From Oscheius sp. JU75 (Eukaryota > Nematoda > Chromadorea > Rhabditida > Rhabditidae), in the NCBI GenBank assembly GCA_037178855.1, contig JASJZC010000005.1, forward strand, positions 6,014,001-6,078,000: 64,000 nucleotides of DNA. The letters are read 5' to 3'. Every line of letters starts with the position of its first letter. Positions within the stretch are counted from its first letter, which is position 1. Both the position numbers and the translations under genes were made by a program. This document shows positions 44,201 to 56,299 of this stretch, piece by piece. Under the pieces are notes generated by a model. The model was not told where the DNA came from. It saw only the letters and a program-made list of their open reading frames with translations, and ran no database searches.

Positions 44201-46153
44201 TTCGGTTGTCTGGCATAGTGATCGGTCGACCCGGACAAGAAAGAGCATTGTCGTCCAAGGTAAGATCTTCGATTACTTCCTTCTAAAACCCCGAATAGCG
44301 AATATGTTATCATAGCATACGCCAGAAAAGTGAGCCTTGATCTTGTTATCGGCAACCTTGTAACCAGCCTTCCTAGCTTGGATCACATTTTGTCTGTATT
44401 CCTTCTTCTTCTCTCTATTAGCCAACTTCTTCCTGAAAAGTCAGTTTGTTACGATAACAAGTCTTACAATTGTTGTTTGTCCTTCTCAGCATCAAAGACT
44501 CTCCGGACAGCCATTCGGAAGCATTCGTTGGAGAGACTGTCGATCTGTACTCCGGACAGAACTTTGGCTGCCCAGATGGCCGATTTGAGGAATTCCTGAA
44601 AAGTACGGCGGATGAAAAAAAGAATACTCTTACGGGATAGTCTCTTTTCCTCCAAGAGTCATTCAGCTTGGTCATGACCGAGTTTAACCGTTTCTCTCCT
44701 CTTTTCTGAGGACTTGTGAAGGGATTGTCGACAGTTTCGCCGCCCTCCTTTTTCATGAACTTTTCCATACCCTAAACAGAACTTTATACGAGAACTAGTC
44801 TTTGAACAAACTCCAGAAGTCTTCTCTCTAGGTTTTCTAGTTTTCTTCTCCTTTTTCGCCACCTCCTCTTTGGGTTCTTTCTCCTCCTTTTCCTTCTTCG
44901 GACGACCCATCTTCTTTGGGACTTTCTCGGCCTTCTTCTTACTAGCCTTAGTCGGAGGAATTCCTGACAGTCTTCTCACTTGGGAAGGATTCTCATCTTC
45001 CGAGCTAGACTCAACTGTGATCTGGAAATGAGGAATGAAATATATAAAAGTCTTCTCACTTCTTCAGCCCTTCCGGTGGTCGTCGGAAGACTCTTTTTCG
45101 CCTTTGGAGTGCAGAATATAGACGCGAATTTGTCCTTGATACCGAACTGATTTCTGAGATCTTGCTTGATCTGAATAGAATGAATAGACCTGGCAATGAC
45201 TGTTGTCTTACCACCCAGGGCTTGCCAATCTCCTTCTCGGTAATGCTCTCCAAAAGAATACGAACTTCCTTCTCAGACGGAGTGTACTTTCTCCTACAAA
45301 GTGGTTTTAGTGACTTGTTGTCTGGCGACCGACCTGATTTGAGACCCGTCCAGTTTGGTAGGAAGTTTGTTTCCGTCCACAGTCAAGTAGTAGAAACGCA
45401 TGGCACCTCGCCTCTCTGTTGACTGTATTGTTCCCCAACCAGACTGTCTAAACAGCTCAATAAAAGTTTATCATTTTTTCTTATAAGAGGTAAAGCAAGC
45501 TCCGAAAAACTCTGCTGAAGAGTTTTGAAGCTGCTACTCACCCTTGTGACTTGTAGTGGACGTATTCCTTGACAAAGAACTGGGGAAGAACCTCGTCAAC
45601 GACCTCTTCGACCTCATCTTCGAGAGAGTTGGAGCCTCAAATAGTCTTTTTCAAAAGAGAAAGAAGTTAAACTCACTTTTGTCGTGATGTACTGCCTCGC
45701 AGATTTTAGCAAACAAGACGGGATCGATGATGTCGCGAATTTCCTCATAGCTCCTGGAAGAGTTGGGATCCATTTTGAGGGGAGACTCCATCAGAGACTC
45801 GGAGCTGAAATCGAAAGATGGATAATGAATAGAAAGAAGTGAAAATTCCCCAAAAGGAAGTAAAGTTTAGAGTGTTTTGTTTTGTTAATTTTGAAAAGGA
45901 CAAGGCGCCGGGATTCGAACACCTGACGGAATTTTGCGTACGAGAGCCAGCAAACTTTGGCGCCAGCATCTCAGATCTACAACATGCGGAACCTATGAAA
46001 CAACTTCCAGAATTAATCCAGTAGAGTTAACTTTACAAACCTGGGCATCTCAACCTTGGAGTCGGACAGTTGTCCTGCTTGCTGTGAGTTACTCAGATCT
46101 CTGAACACTTTTTGAGGAGAAGGGAGAGGAGTCTGGACTTCAGAGCTTGACAT
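41247..46153 (-). CDS. BAZ1/ACF1-like chromatin remodelling subunit (DDT, WHIM, PHD, degenerate bromodomain)
   Basis: The large non-catalytic subunit of an ISWI remodeller (ACF/WICH type). The start at 46153 (MSSSEVQTPLPSP) follows a CTGTAG acceptor. Blocks in order: AMRFYYLTVDGNKLP...IRRKYTPSEKEV and KPWVV...LRNQFGIKDKFASIFC, matching the region after the WAC domain of BAZ1 proteins; a long basic Lys-rich segment with AT-hook-like KKMGRPKKEK; a DDT-like region (ALFSDSMMITQFISSL); acidic stretches; WHIM-type RLSCIGEDRHCRRYYWI; and a PHD finger (CSVCNSKRSPEAKMSCSDCG, CHYYC, WSCAAC). Very acidic runs follow. The C-terminus resembles the second half of a bromodomain (LLDYKSFYSFVDDLRTFFETA, then RAYFENHNE) and ends LPESS at the TAA 41249-41247. 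An N-terminal WAC motif is not evident, so it is lost or very divergent. Confidence 0.82.
45904..45966 (-). other. tRNA-like element in a BAZ1-like intron
   Basis: On the minus strand a 61-nt unit begins GGCGCC and ends GGCGCC, which pair as an acceptor-like stem. It contains a perfect T-loop/B-box core (GTTCGAATCC) and an A-box-like TGGCTCTCGTACG. A TTTGC...GCAAA hairpin occupies the middle. It is shorter than a nuclear tRNA, the T-stem pairs poorly and no standard anticodon arm can be drawn, so it is more likely a tRNA pseudogene or the head of a tRNA-derived SINE than a functional tRNA. Confidence 0.45.
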
Positions 46154-46283
46154 TCCCTTCTACAGGAATCTGAAATTCATTTCTGTTAACAACATTCATA
46201 TGGAAAGTAATGGATAACGTCAAAAAGGAGTAGTTATGAGAAGGTAGAAGGCACTTGAATACCAAATATACAGTGATTCTCAT

Positions 46284-46410
46284 ATTGTTTCTGTATACTG
46301 CTCAGAAAACACTGAGGGTCTCAAAATACATTGCGGTAATGCTCCGTTCGAACAGCCTTTGGCGCCATTGACAGCGCAGCATTGTTACCGTAGAGATACT
46401 GAAACAGTAC
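46284..46410. repeat. imperfect inverted repeat between BAZ1-like and V-ATPase genes
   Basis: The left arm (about 46286-46343) carries TGTTTCTGTATACT and CGGTAATGCT. The right arm (about 46378-46406) carries their complements in reverse order (AGCATTGTTACCG, then AGATACTGAAACA). The loop contains two palindromes, GTTCGAAC and TGGCGCCA. It could be a small foldback transposon or a structured transcript. Confidence 0.4.
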
Positions 46411-46970
46411 TGCAGCAATAATAAGAAGTTCAAGTTGATTGTTCAAGACAGTGAAACACAAAACATCGATTTTTCAGAAAAGCAGACGGTAGAAGCTAAA
46501 CTGCAAGCTCCTATTGTGAAACGCTGCTTCAATGTCGTTTGTAAGTGGACTTCAGCTTTCTTTAAGTGAACAAATAACTTTCAGATTAGAAACAAAGAAA
46601 ACAGGGAAATAGGACCTATATTTCTGATTGTTCGACTGATTTACAACTCTTTTGTGCACCGAGATGAGGTCAACTAATTGAGTCCCTGTGACTCGAGATC
46701 GTCTCTCGAACCCGAAGTAGTTTTTCTCGTATATCATTGATAGGGCGTCGTGTTCTTATGACTTATTGTGGCCTTCACCGATTGCGTCGGCGAGAAACTT
46801 TCCGCCATATCATTGGACCTAGTCTCAACTGTCCTCCGTAGTGCTGCTTTCCAATCGAGCCTTCTTGTCATTGACAGTTAAACTTTTTCCCCTTTTATTT
46901 GCTACAAGTCGTCTTGAGAAAGTTCGCAGTGTAACACCGGTAACCCTACAATCAGTAGAGCCACACCCAG

Positions 46971-47005
46971 GTGAGTCACCTACTATTCTGGATACAAACG
47001 TTTAG
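46971..47005 (+). other. 5'UTR intron of the V-ATPase gene
   Basis: CCCAG/GTGAGT at 46970-46976 and TTTAG at 47001-47005 bracket a 35-bp intron ending 13 bp before the ATG. This implies a cis-spliced non-coding first exon within about 46850-46970. Confidence 0.5.
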
Positions 47006-47018
47006 TCGGCCTCTTAAC

Positions 47019-50000
47019 ATGTCTTCATTGCTCCGTGGTGAGCCAATGGAGCTCGTCCAGCTCATTATTCCCAAGGAGACGGCTTATTCGTGTGTTGGCG
47101 CTCTCGGTAAAATTGGAGTGGTTCAGTTCAACGATGTGGGTTGAATCGCAACGTCTGTTACACTAGTCACATTCCAGCTCAACCAAACAAAAAGCGTCTT
47201 CCAGCGATATTTTATCAGAGACACGAGAAGATGTGAGGAGATTGTCCGAAAACTCAGTAAGGGAGAGTGGTGTTCAATACAAATTCTTCAGGATATCTGC
47301 GACAACAAGTCCATGAAAGTGTTCCGAAAATAAGAATGACTCCCATATCCTCGACGGATCTCAATCTGCCGACCAGAAGCGAGATCAAGCAACTCGACGT
47401 ATTGAGTTTTCAAATTGTACCAAAGCAAACTTTCAGATTAAACTTGACGAGATTGAGCGGGATCTGGTCCTTATGAACGAAAACGGTCGACGTTTGCGGA
47501 AGAACTTCAATGAGATGAACGAGTTCAAACACGTGCTCGAAAGAGTAGAGCAGTTCTTCGAAGTCGTAAGTTCTTTTGTGGGTTGAGTTGAGTATCTAAC
47601 CTCAGCACGTACAAGATGAGGCCATGCACGAGATAGAATCTATGAACGACATGGAGTTGGACAGTTTCTCCAAGTCTTTCGGATCCGGAATGTATCCGTC
47701 AAACAGTGTCCCGCTGACACCACTTCTCCCTCCAGGACAGAATCAAGAGGAGAATGCTTGGTATACAGTTCGGTACGTAACACTAAAGTATTTTAGGTTC
47801 ATAGCTGGAGTGATTCCGGCCGTCAAACGAAGTGGTTTCGAGCGAGTTCTCTGGAGAGCCTGTAGAAGAACAGCCTTTGTTCGAATCTCTGATATCGTTT
47901 TCGAGGTAGAGGATCCGGAAACGGTTAGAATTTAGTGTACAAACAGACACGAGAATGTTCAGCAGGACAAAGTGAAGAAGGTCGTCTTTATTGTTTTCTT
48001 CAAAGGAGAATCGCTCAGACAGATTGTCGACAAAGTTTGTGATGGGTAGGCTTTCATTCTGGACTGAATTATAGGGTTTTCAGGTTCAAAGCTCGACAGT
48101 ATCCCTGTCCGAATACCTCCAAGGAGCGACAGGATGCTCTGTTTGATACCATCTCCCAAATTCAAGATCATTCGATCATCTTGGAGAGTACAATGTTACA
48201 GAAATTTGAGGTGGGTTATTTCATCTTTTTGCTCATACGAAAATTACAGATTTTATCAGTGATTGCAAAAGATCTTCCTTCGTGGATGCAGAAGGTCCAT
48301 ATTCATAAGGCCATCTATCACACATTGAATATGTGTACAGTAAGCTTAAGGTAGTAACAAAATAGAAAGAATTGGAGGTGGACACGAATGGATTTCTAGC
48401 TGCTGAATGCTGGATACCTGCATCCGAAAGAGATGCAGTCTACACCGCACTTCAGGAAGGATTAGTAAGTTCGGTGAATATATATTTCAAGCTAAATCAT
48501 TTAGAAAGAAAGTGGCTCGGATGTCGCCCCAGTGATGAACGTCGTCGATCATACGCGAACTCCTCCGACCTTCAACCGGACCAGCAAATTCACAGATGTC
48601 TTCCAGTCGATTGTTGATTCGTACGGAATAGCCAGTTACGGCGAAGTCAATCCAGGTAAAAATATAGTATAGATAAAATATTTCCACTCCTTCAGCCCCC
48701 TTCATCATAATATCCTTCCCCTTTTTGTTCGGTGTTATGTTTGGAGACGCAGCCCATGGAGCTATTCTTTTCCTGATCGGACTCTGGTTCATTTTGAGAG
48801 AGCAAAACATCATCGACAGGAGAATCAGGGGAGAGGTATTCCTTTTCAGAAATTCTATTCTCCTGATTAGATTTTCAATATGTTCTTCGGAGGTCGCTAT
48901 ATCATTATTCTCATGGGTCTGTTCTCAATCTACAGTGGATTCCTTTACAATGATGCATTCGGTAAATCGTTCAACATTTTTGGAAGTCGCTGGGTCAGTC
49001 CCTGGGAGTGAGTTGTTTTATTTCGAAATAAAATACTTTCCATAGAAGCCACGAACTTCAAGGATCCGAATACAGTGACGACGATCTGATTATGCTGGAT
49101 CCTATCGATGCACACAAAATGAACCATGTGAGTCATTCTTCTAGATTTCATTTCCAAAAACAATAGGATTCTCCATATCCATTTGGAGTTGATCCAATCT
49201 GGAACATCGCCGAGAATCGACTGTCTTTCCTGAATTCGATGAAAATGAAAATCTCTGTGATTCTCGGAGTCGCCCAGATGACTTTCGGAGTGTTTCTATC
49301 TCTCCTTAACCACTGTCATTTCGCCTCAGCTGTCGACATCTTTACCAATTTCATTCCACAAGTCATTTTTCTCTCCTGTATCTTCATCTACCTGTGCGTT
49401 CAAATCATTATAAAATGGATCTTCTTCCACGCTAACGCGGGCCACATCTTTGGACTTGTCTATCCAGGTAACAGAAGTTTCTTAAGCTTTTAATAGTCTC
49501 TTTAGGTTCAATGTGTGCTCCTTCTCTTCTCATCGGTCTGATCAACACTTTTATGTTCAAAAAGAGAGACGTCGGCTGGGTTGATCCTGATGGTAATGAA
49601 AAGTTCAACTGCCATTTGAGCCAATGGTACCCTAACCAGGTAGACAACTTGCTTCAGTCGCTTTTCAAATCAGAAATTAGGCAACTATTGAAGCTGTTCT
49701 GATGGGGTTGGCCTTGTTATGTATTCCTATTATGCTGTTTGGAAAGCCCCTGGCTGCTTGGTGTTCCTCGAGAAAGAAGAAGTCGGTGAAGAGTGAGGAA
49801 GATCACACCTTGGTAAGCTCAAAGTAGACATGAGGAAGTTTTTGTTAAGCTCGAAAATGGCAAAATCGTGGCCTCCCAAGAACACCACGATTTGGGTGAA
49901 GTCGTCGTTCACCAAGCCATTCACACCATCGAATTCGTTCTTGGCTGTGTCTCACATACCGCCTCGTATCTTCGTCTCTGGGCTTTGAGTCTAGCTCATG

Positions 50001-50422
50001 CTCGTGAGTTGTATTGAGTTTTCTATTATCAAAAGGTTTGTAGAACTGTCCGAAGTTCTCTGGCACATGGTCTTGATCAAAGGACTTTCGGTTTTTGATG
50101 ACTCTCCCATTCTCGGACCAATCGCTGCCTTCTTCGTTAGTCTAAAAACTACAATACATCACAGAGGTTTCAGATATTTTCCATTTTCTCGGTCATGACG
50201 TTTTCAATTCTCGTTATGATGGAAGGACTGTCCGCGTTCCTTCATGCTCTTCGTCTCCATTGGGTCGAGTTTCAATCGAAGTTCTATCAGGTAGAAACAT
50301 TTTCCTGCTGATCTAATCTGTCATTTATTCAGGGTATTGGTAGTCCATTCCGTCCCTATTCATTGAAAGACGCCTCCGAAGTAGCTGAACAACAAATTGA
50401 AAACCCGGAAGATTATTTGTAG
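47019..50422 (+). CDS. V-type proton ATPase subunit a (116 kDa, Vo sector)
   Basis: The membrane stator subunit of the vacuolar proton pump, forming the proton half-channels and setting organelle targeting. The ATG at 47019 gives [20 protein letters not shown] then [17 protein letters not shown]. The cytosolic N-half follows, with [51 protein letters not shown] and [20 protein letters not shown]. The membrane half has [77 protein letters not shown], and [20 protein letters not shown], which holds the essential Arg of the penultimate helix. The tail is FQSKFYQ...GSPFRPYSL, ending PEDYL at TAG 50420-50422. About 20 exons. C. elegans has four paralogues (unc-32, vha-5, -6, -7); I cannot assign which. 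It is divergent from the BAZ1-like gene. Confidence 0.93.
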
Positions 50423-50686
50423 ATAAACAAAAAGTGAACATTTTGCTTTCTTTACTAGAGCGCAATGGTGTCTTTCCGACCGTCTGTCTGTCATGGTGCC
50501 CGCACAATTGCATGTCAACACTAATACCCAAAAACGCTGACAAGTCATCATGTCAAGAGACAAGGGGACAAGCCAGCTGTAGAGGAAACTGTTATTAGTG
50601 AAGCGGTGCAGCCGCCTGTAATCAATTCTAACCAAAGGCCAAAGGGCTGCGAAACTGCCGTCGGTAGCTGATTTTATAACATTCTG

Positions 50687-51788
50687 CTAGTGGATTGAGG
50701 ATTGGACGGCGTCACAGCTGTCTTGAACAACTTTTGTCGTAGTTTGCTGCTCGTGAGTAGCAGCCATGTTGGCGCCAATGCAGCGAGGTCGATAACGATA
50801 GCTGAACAGATTTTTGTATTAGAGAAAGAGAGAGACATTTACCTCGAAGAGCGACCACCTTACTGGTCATAATAAGATTGACAGATACTGATGTGAAGTA
50901 ATAGATGCTACCTTGGTAAAGAGAAATGCTCATTGCTGGGACAGTAAAGGCCAAACAGGTGATAATTATGTTTCGCTCAGCTTTGCGATCACCGCTTTTC
51001 CATATTTGGAGCACTCGTTTTATCATGTAGATGGACGCACAGATTACAAACAAACTCAAAAGGGCAAACTTTGGTCCACTGACTCCTGAAGCGTTGATCT
51101 ATACTTTACTTTAACTTGGAAAGTGATTATTTTACATAAGGCCATCTTCTGGCGAAGAACATAATCCGCGGAGTCCCCGGTTTATAAAAGGTGAAAATAA
51201 CATCAGTATTCAAATATATCCAATACAGAGAGAATGGGAGCAGCAATTGAGTGATGAACATAGCTCTCAGAGTCGTGAAACTCACCTTGAAGTTGTTCAG
51301 TGTAGAAGCAAAGAAAATCAAACCTACTTCTTCATTATAGGGAGCCCGAAAGATGACAATGACTCTCCAAAGAGTGATGGAAAGCGTACACCAGAAGTAA
51401 CTGTCAACCCCGTAGCAATAAACCCAGTACAGCAGCTGTAAGAGTATGTTGCCCTTCCAAAATGTCCTGACAAAGAATGGGCAAAGGTCCTAAAGATTAT
51501 TTACACGAGAGCAATTGTCCAAGTTACTGGGATGAGCATGACTTTGTCCAAAAGAATAGAACTGAGCCAGTAGAGAATATTGCCTATGCCGAAGGCGACA
51601 AATTGGAAGAAGAACACAGTGTGGAAAGTGGTGTCTTTGACAATCAGTGCCACTAGAAGGATAGTGAGGAAAACTGTCGGGATGCCATAAAGAAGAGGAA
51701 AGAATGTCTGGACGTAACTATAGTCTGTACCAGTTGAACAGTTCTGGATTGCTAACAAAATCTCTTCGTTGATTGTTTCGTTTTCCAT
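50687..51788 (-). CDS. srg-like seven-transmembrane chemoreceptor (third srg-like gene)
   Basis: A predicted chemosensory GPCR, distinct from the pair at 5-8 kb. The start at 51788 gives a glycosylatable N-terminus (MENETINEEILLAIQNCS) then FFPLLYGIPTVFLTILLVAL, the srg-type TM1 with YGIP. Then FFFQFVAFGIGNILYWLSSI, DLCPFFVRTFWKGNILLQLL, a TM4-5 region, IFFASTLNNFKVSFTTLRAM, and the late helices LLSLFVICASIYMIKRVLQI and IIITCLAFTVPAMSISLYQG. The frame ends SSIH at the TAG 50689-50687. An in-frame extension upstream of the Met is open but hydrophobic and probably intergenic. Converges with the V-ATPase gene. Confidence 0.72.
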
Positions 51789-51995
51789 TGTGACTTTCAA
51801 CCAGATGGAAAAAAAGATTGAGAATGAGAATTTCTGTATGATGCAGAACAGACTCATCAAAAAGCACCTGCCTTGTAAATAAGCATAATTTAATACAATA
51901 AACCACATCAGTATTGCTAACAAAAGGGCAAGTTTATTGTATATTAGAAAGACCTCGGTAAGTTGAAATAATGAGATTGTGAGATCATATAACAG

Positions 51996-54900
51996 CTACC
52001 ACTTGAAGAGTCTGACGATCTTGTTCTCCGGCCATCGGCGAATACACAGCTTTCGTATTTCGTTGTAGAAGAGAATGAACGCCCCAACTCCGGCAACGAT
52101 GGCCCAACATTCGCCGGGAGGAGGAGCTCCTCCGAGCCAGTTATTGAACCCTAAAGACACGTTGTGGATTCGGAAGTCAGTTTCACCTGGAGTGTAGGTG
52201 TAGAGGCAGAGGAGTCCGATCTCGACGACTAATCCGACCAGACACATCTTGTTTGAGAAGAGACCGTGAACGAAGATAGACTCTCGTCTTGTTCGAGCAG
52301 ACCAAACATGCCAGAACTGGAACCCTTGAGTGTTTCCTTTTACGAGTGACTCCTACCTGCCCAAAGACGATTCCAATGTGCCATGCCGAACAGGCTTGCC
52401 TCAGGATATGTTGCTGTTGTTCCCAGTTGTACGAAACTCCATTACTGACAAAGGCTTTTCCACCCTCATACCAGCTGTCTTGGCTGTACAGTAAATCAGT
52501 CGTATTTATTCCGTGCGACCTGAAACCGAGATTAGTGTACGTTGAGTAGTGAAGCTCACCAGAAAACGTAGAGATAGGCGAGAAGACATCCAACAAATTG
52601 AATTTGTCCTGTGTAGATGTACCCATAGGCAAGGAGAGTGTTGGAGACCAGCTTCTTTCCGTGTCTTCTTGGTGGCCTCTTCATGATGTTGTTTTCTGCC
52701 GGCTCGTCACTCATTGAGATTCCAGGTAGCAGTTCAGTACCCAGGTCAATGGACAGAATCTGAAGAGCGGTGATGCCTTGAGGCATTCCCAGAATGTAGT
52801 AGAGAAGAACCGGGTAGACTTCGGGAAAACTGTGGGGCATTGTGTACCCGAGGAGTTTTTTGACATTGTCGAACATCTTTCGGCCCTCTTCGATAGCAGT
52901 GACAATCGAGGAAAAGTTGTCGTCCATGAGAATGATATCGGCAGCCTGCTTGGCCACTTCACTGCCACTGCCCATAGCTATTCCGACATTGGCCTTTTTC
53001 AGAGCTGGGGCGTCGTTCACTCCATCTCCGGTCATCGCGATCGACTGTCCACGTTTTTGGCACTGTTCAACAATCATCAGTTTCTGTTCCGGTGTAGTTC
53101 TGGCGAAGACGAGGTAGTCGTTGAACAGGATGGTGTTCCATTCCTCTTCAGTCAGCTTTGGGATTCGCTCTCCGTGAATCACACAGTTCGTCTTTTGGTC
53201 TTCCGTGATTAGATTGATTTGAACGGCAATGGCGGCAGCAGTACTTGGATGATCTCCCGTCACCATGAATACTTTGATTCCAGCCTCCTTACAGGCAGAT
53301 ACCGCTCCAGCAGTCTGGTCTCTTGGCGGGTCCATGATAGCACACATTCCACAGAAGGTGAGTCCGGAAGTTGGAAAGTTCTCTTCGTCTGCTTTGAACT
53401 CCATGTTTGTGCGAGCTTGGAAAACCAGCTCGACGGAGCCAATTACACGTTTCCCTTCCTCACCGAATGCGTCGTAGGCTCGTTGAAAAGTTTGGAGACG
53501 CACTTGATCAAGCTCCACAACGCCGTCGTCAGTGTAGATGTCTGAGCACTTCTTGATCAGTATCTCTGGAGCTCCTTTCATGTACAGTCGGTATTCGGTC
53601 ATTTCATCTTCAAGATCTTTCTCTTTGTGAATCTGCAGATGCCATTTTCTCTTGGAGTTGAACGGGATCTCGAAAACGAGCTTGTGAGACCCACGGTGGC
53701 TATAGATGTCGAAAAGGCGGTCACAGTACTGGATCATGGCAACTTCTGACGGACTCCCATTTGCGGGACGTGGGTCTTCGAGTTTTCTGTCCAGAGGACT
53801 GTTCTCCTTGTCGTTGAAATTCGAAGCGTTGCAGACGGACATGACTGTTAGCAGGCGCTGAAGACAGTTGGCATTTCCTTGTACTGGCTTGTCCATCACA
53901 ATTTTTTCCGGAATTCCGGAAATTTTCCTGTCGTAGTGCCAGACGTCAGTAACAGTCATGACGTTCTTGGTGAGAGTTCCAGTTTTGTCTGAGGCGATGA
54001 TGTTTACAGATCCGAGGGTCTCGACCACATCGAGTCTTTTCAGATAAACGTTCTTTTTGGCCATTCTTCGAGAGACGAGAGTTAAGATTGAAGTGACCGA
54101 GGCTGGACAGCCACACGGGACCATACCGATGGCACAGACGAGGAATCCATTGGCTAGGAGGCTCACAACATTCCTCCATTTGTGAACGAAACCTCCGACG
54201 ATGAAGCAGACGATTCCAGTGATACTGGCCATGATAATGAGAAATTTGACAAAACGACCAATCTCTCGTTCCAGTTGAGATCCCTTGTCTTTCTGTCCAG
54301 TGGTCATACTCGCAATTTGTCCGATGACCTAAGTATTTCAATAACCATCAGAGTACCAAGAAGTCCTACCGTATTGACACCGATTCTGACAACAATGGCA
54401 ACACCAAATCCATCGACACAGAGAGATCCATTGAAAGCAACATTTCTGGATTCGAAAACAGTCACGTCATGGGCTACTGACTCGGCTTGGTAGTCAATCG
54501 GTTCAGCTTCTCCTGTGATAGAAGAAGACTCTAGTTTGAACTCGGTACATTTCTGGAATTGCAACACTCTGAGCGACCGAGAAGATCACTCACCAAGACT
54601 CGACAATCAGCCGGCACCCTGTTGCCACTCTTGATGATGATGATATCGCCAATTGTGAGATCGGGAACTGGGATGAAAGAGTCTTTTCCGTCTCGGATGA
54701 CTTGACAAGTTTCCGGCAAGAGGTTGGAGAATCCCTGAACTGCTCTTCTGGCTGTCCTCTCCTGCCACCACGAGATAGAGCACATGATAAATATCATCAA
54801 GAACATCCCAATAGTTACCCAGAGATTTGCCAAATTGCTACAGATCTTTGCTTATATTATTCGAAACACTATAGTACCTGGTGTCCGTTATCCATCCTAC

Positions 54901-55876
54901 AAGAGATAGGATCGACGCGACGAGGAGAAGTAGCCAGAGAAGGTTGAGGAACTGTTTAATGAACAGGGCCAAGTCGCTTATTTCCTTGACTTTCGGTAGA
55001 GTATTGAGGCCATTGATCTGAAACAGGAAAGGTGGTTTTGTCATCGTGGGAATTACAGGAAACCCCTAATCGAAAATGATAGCCCCACAACACTCGGAAG
55101 ATCAAGAGAGGAACATCTGAACTATAAAAAATATGACCAGCCCTTTTGTTTGCCTTCAGTTTGCATTGGCGGCTGCCCCGCTTGTACATAGTAACACACG
55201 ACTCCCAGTGGCTTCACTGCTGCAAAATCAAAACTCTAGAGCGGCTTGGCTTGCCACCCATTTTAAGCGATAACTGTCACTGAACGACACAACTTTTGGA
55301 CAACAAAATGGACACGTTTTTGTTTCGAAATCACGAACGGACGGACAGACAGATGGATATCATTGCGCTTTAGTAGTAGAGAGATAGTATCAATGGTCTA
55401 TTCTGTGCGTTTGTTTGTGGAGTTATCCAAGGGCCACAAAACAAAAGCAAAGTGTTATTACTGTGAACCAATTAGATAGCAAACAGAGTTTGTAGTTCAG
55501 TCTTTCGCTTTCAGTAGAAGTTAGCACATGGCCCGGTGGACGAGGCCCAAAAGAGAGAGTGTAAAATCTTTACAGAGTGGTGGTGGCAGCGAAAACAGCA
55601 TTTGATAGCTGGTAAATTTTGCAAACTCACCTCTTGTAATCTAGCGACATCTTTCGAGCTGAGGCCTTCGCTCTTCATCGGATCCCGGTAGTCAATTCGT
55701 GAGCAAGGATGGTTTTGCATCAACTGATACGCATCCCAGTGATGCTCGGAAAAACTTCTAAAACAATTATGTTCTCTGGGAGGTTTCTTATACATACGCG
55801 CAGAGATTCTTCGAATCTGTCTTGTTCTCCTTGATGTTGACTTTTCGAAATTTGAAAAACTCTGGCACCCATCTCA
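51996..55876 (-). CDS. divergent Na+/K+-ATPase alpha-like P-type ATPase, copy A
   Basis: A P2C-type ATPase of about 1,000 residues, most like the nematode catp-1 to catp-4 group. The start at 55876 (MRWVPEFFKF) follows a TTCCAG acceptor, with a TATA box further upstream. The actuator loop reads TGEA instead of TGES. The phosphorylation site is intact (DKTGTLTKN), as are MKGAPE, TGD and TGDGVNDAPA. Cation-site residues differ from the canonical pump: TM4 VPCGCPA for VPEGLLA, TM5 YTMPHSFPE for YTLTSNIPE, TM6 IDLGTEL for IDLGTDM, and TM8 QFWHVW for QWADLV. The C-terminus ends VRLFKW, not ETYY. Catalysis may persist, but classical Na+/K+ exchange is doubtful. An in-frame upstream exon (about 56230-56053, ending RIELRVKSQ) with a good donor could add an N-terminal extension. 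Confidence 0.9.
52379..52511 (-). repeat. about 133-bp near-identical tract between ATPase copies A and B
   Basis: Matches about 59322-59454 with two single-base differences. It encodes the TM7-TM8 lumenal loop (INTTDLLYSQDSWYEGGK and onward). Confidence 0.75.
52900..53065 (-). repeat. 166-bp tract identical between ATPase copies A and B
   Basis: Matches 59845-60010 exactly by eye. It encodes QCQKRGQSIAMTGDGVNDAP and the following segment up to the start of TM5. Confidence 0.8.
53226..53399 (-). repeat. 174-bp tract identical between ATPase copies A and B
   Basis: This stretch matches 60171-60344 base for base by eye, and differences resume immediately on both sides. It encodes the VFMVTGDHPSTAAAIA region and neighbours. 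Confidence 0.8.
55400..55615 (+). repeat. interspersed repeat copy inside ATPase copy A intron
   Basis: Collinear with the testin-intron copy at 27165-27358: TTTGTTTG, GGCCACAAAAC, TTACTG and GGCAG...AGCTGGTA occur in the same order and orientation. The host intron is about 600 bp, far above the local norm. Confidence 0.55.
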
Positions 55877-55946
55877 TTCTGGAAACAGTTGTATAAAGAA
55901 CGAAATGGTGGTTGAGCAGACGGAAGCCAACACTTAGACGAATGTA

Positions 55947-55954
55947 CTTTTATA
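55947..55954 (-). promoter_or_regulatory. TATA box upstream of ATPase copy A
   Basis: TATAAAAG on the minus strand, about 70 bp before the acceptor that precedes the start codon. Copy B has a TATATAAG at 62579-62572 in the corresponding place. Confidence 0.45.
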
Positions 55955-56299
55955 CCAGTTGGTCAACTGGGAACTCCGCCTTGTTGCTCTGACCGTGTAC
56001 TGTAGGCAAACTTGGCCGGGGCGAGAAACCAAAAGCGTACCAGGTGAGAACTCACTGAGACTTGACCCTAAGCTCGATACGATCAAACAAATCATCTAGA
56101 CTTGGATTTGGGTTTTGCCTTCTTTTTTCGTATTCCTTCCGAAACTCTTGTGACTTACTTTCTGTGTTCTTCCTTCTCCTGTTCCACAGTTCTTTTGTGG
56201 AAAAGCGGCGTAGGTGTTGCCATCGCCACCGCTACGGTCATTGCCTTAAACGAAATTCTTGAGCTAACATTGACAAAGAGGAAGTGAAGTACACTGAAT

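Noticed and set aside
52778-53545. Plus-strand frames of 144 and 108 codons
   Set aside because: Antisense shadows of the ATPase catalytic exon.
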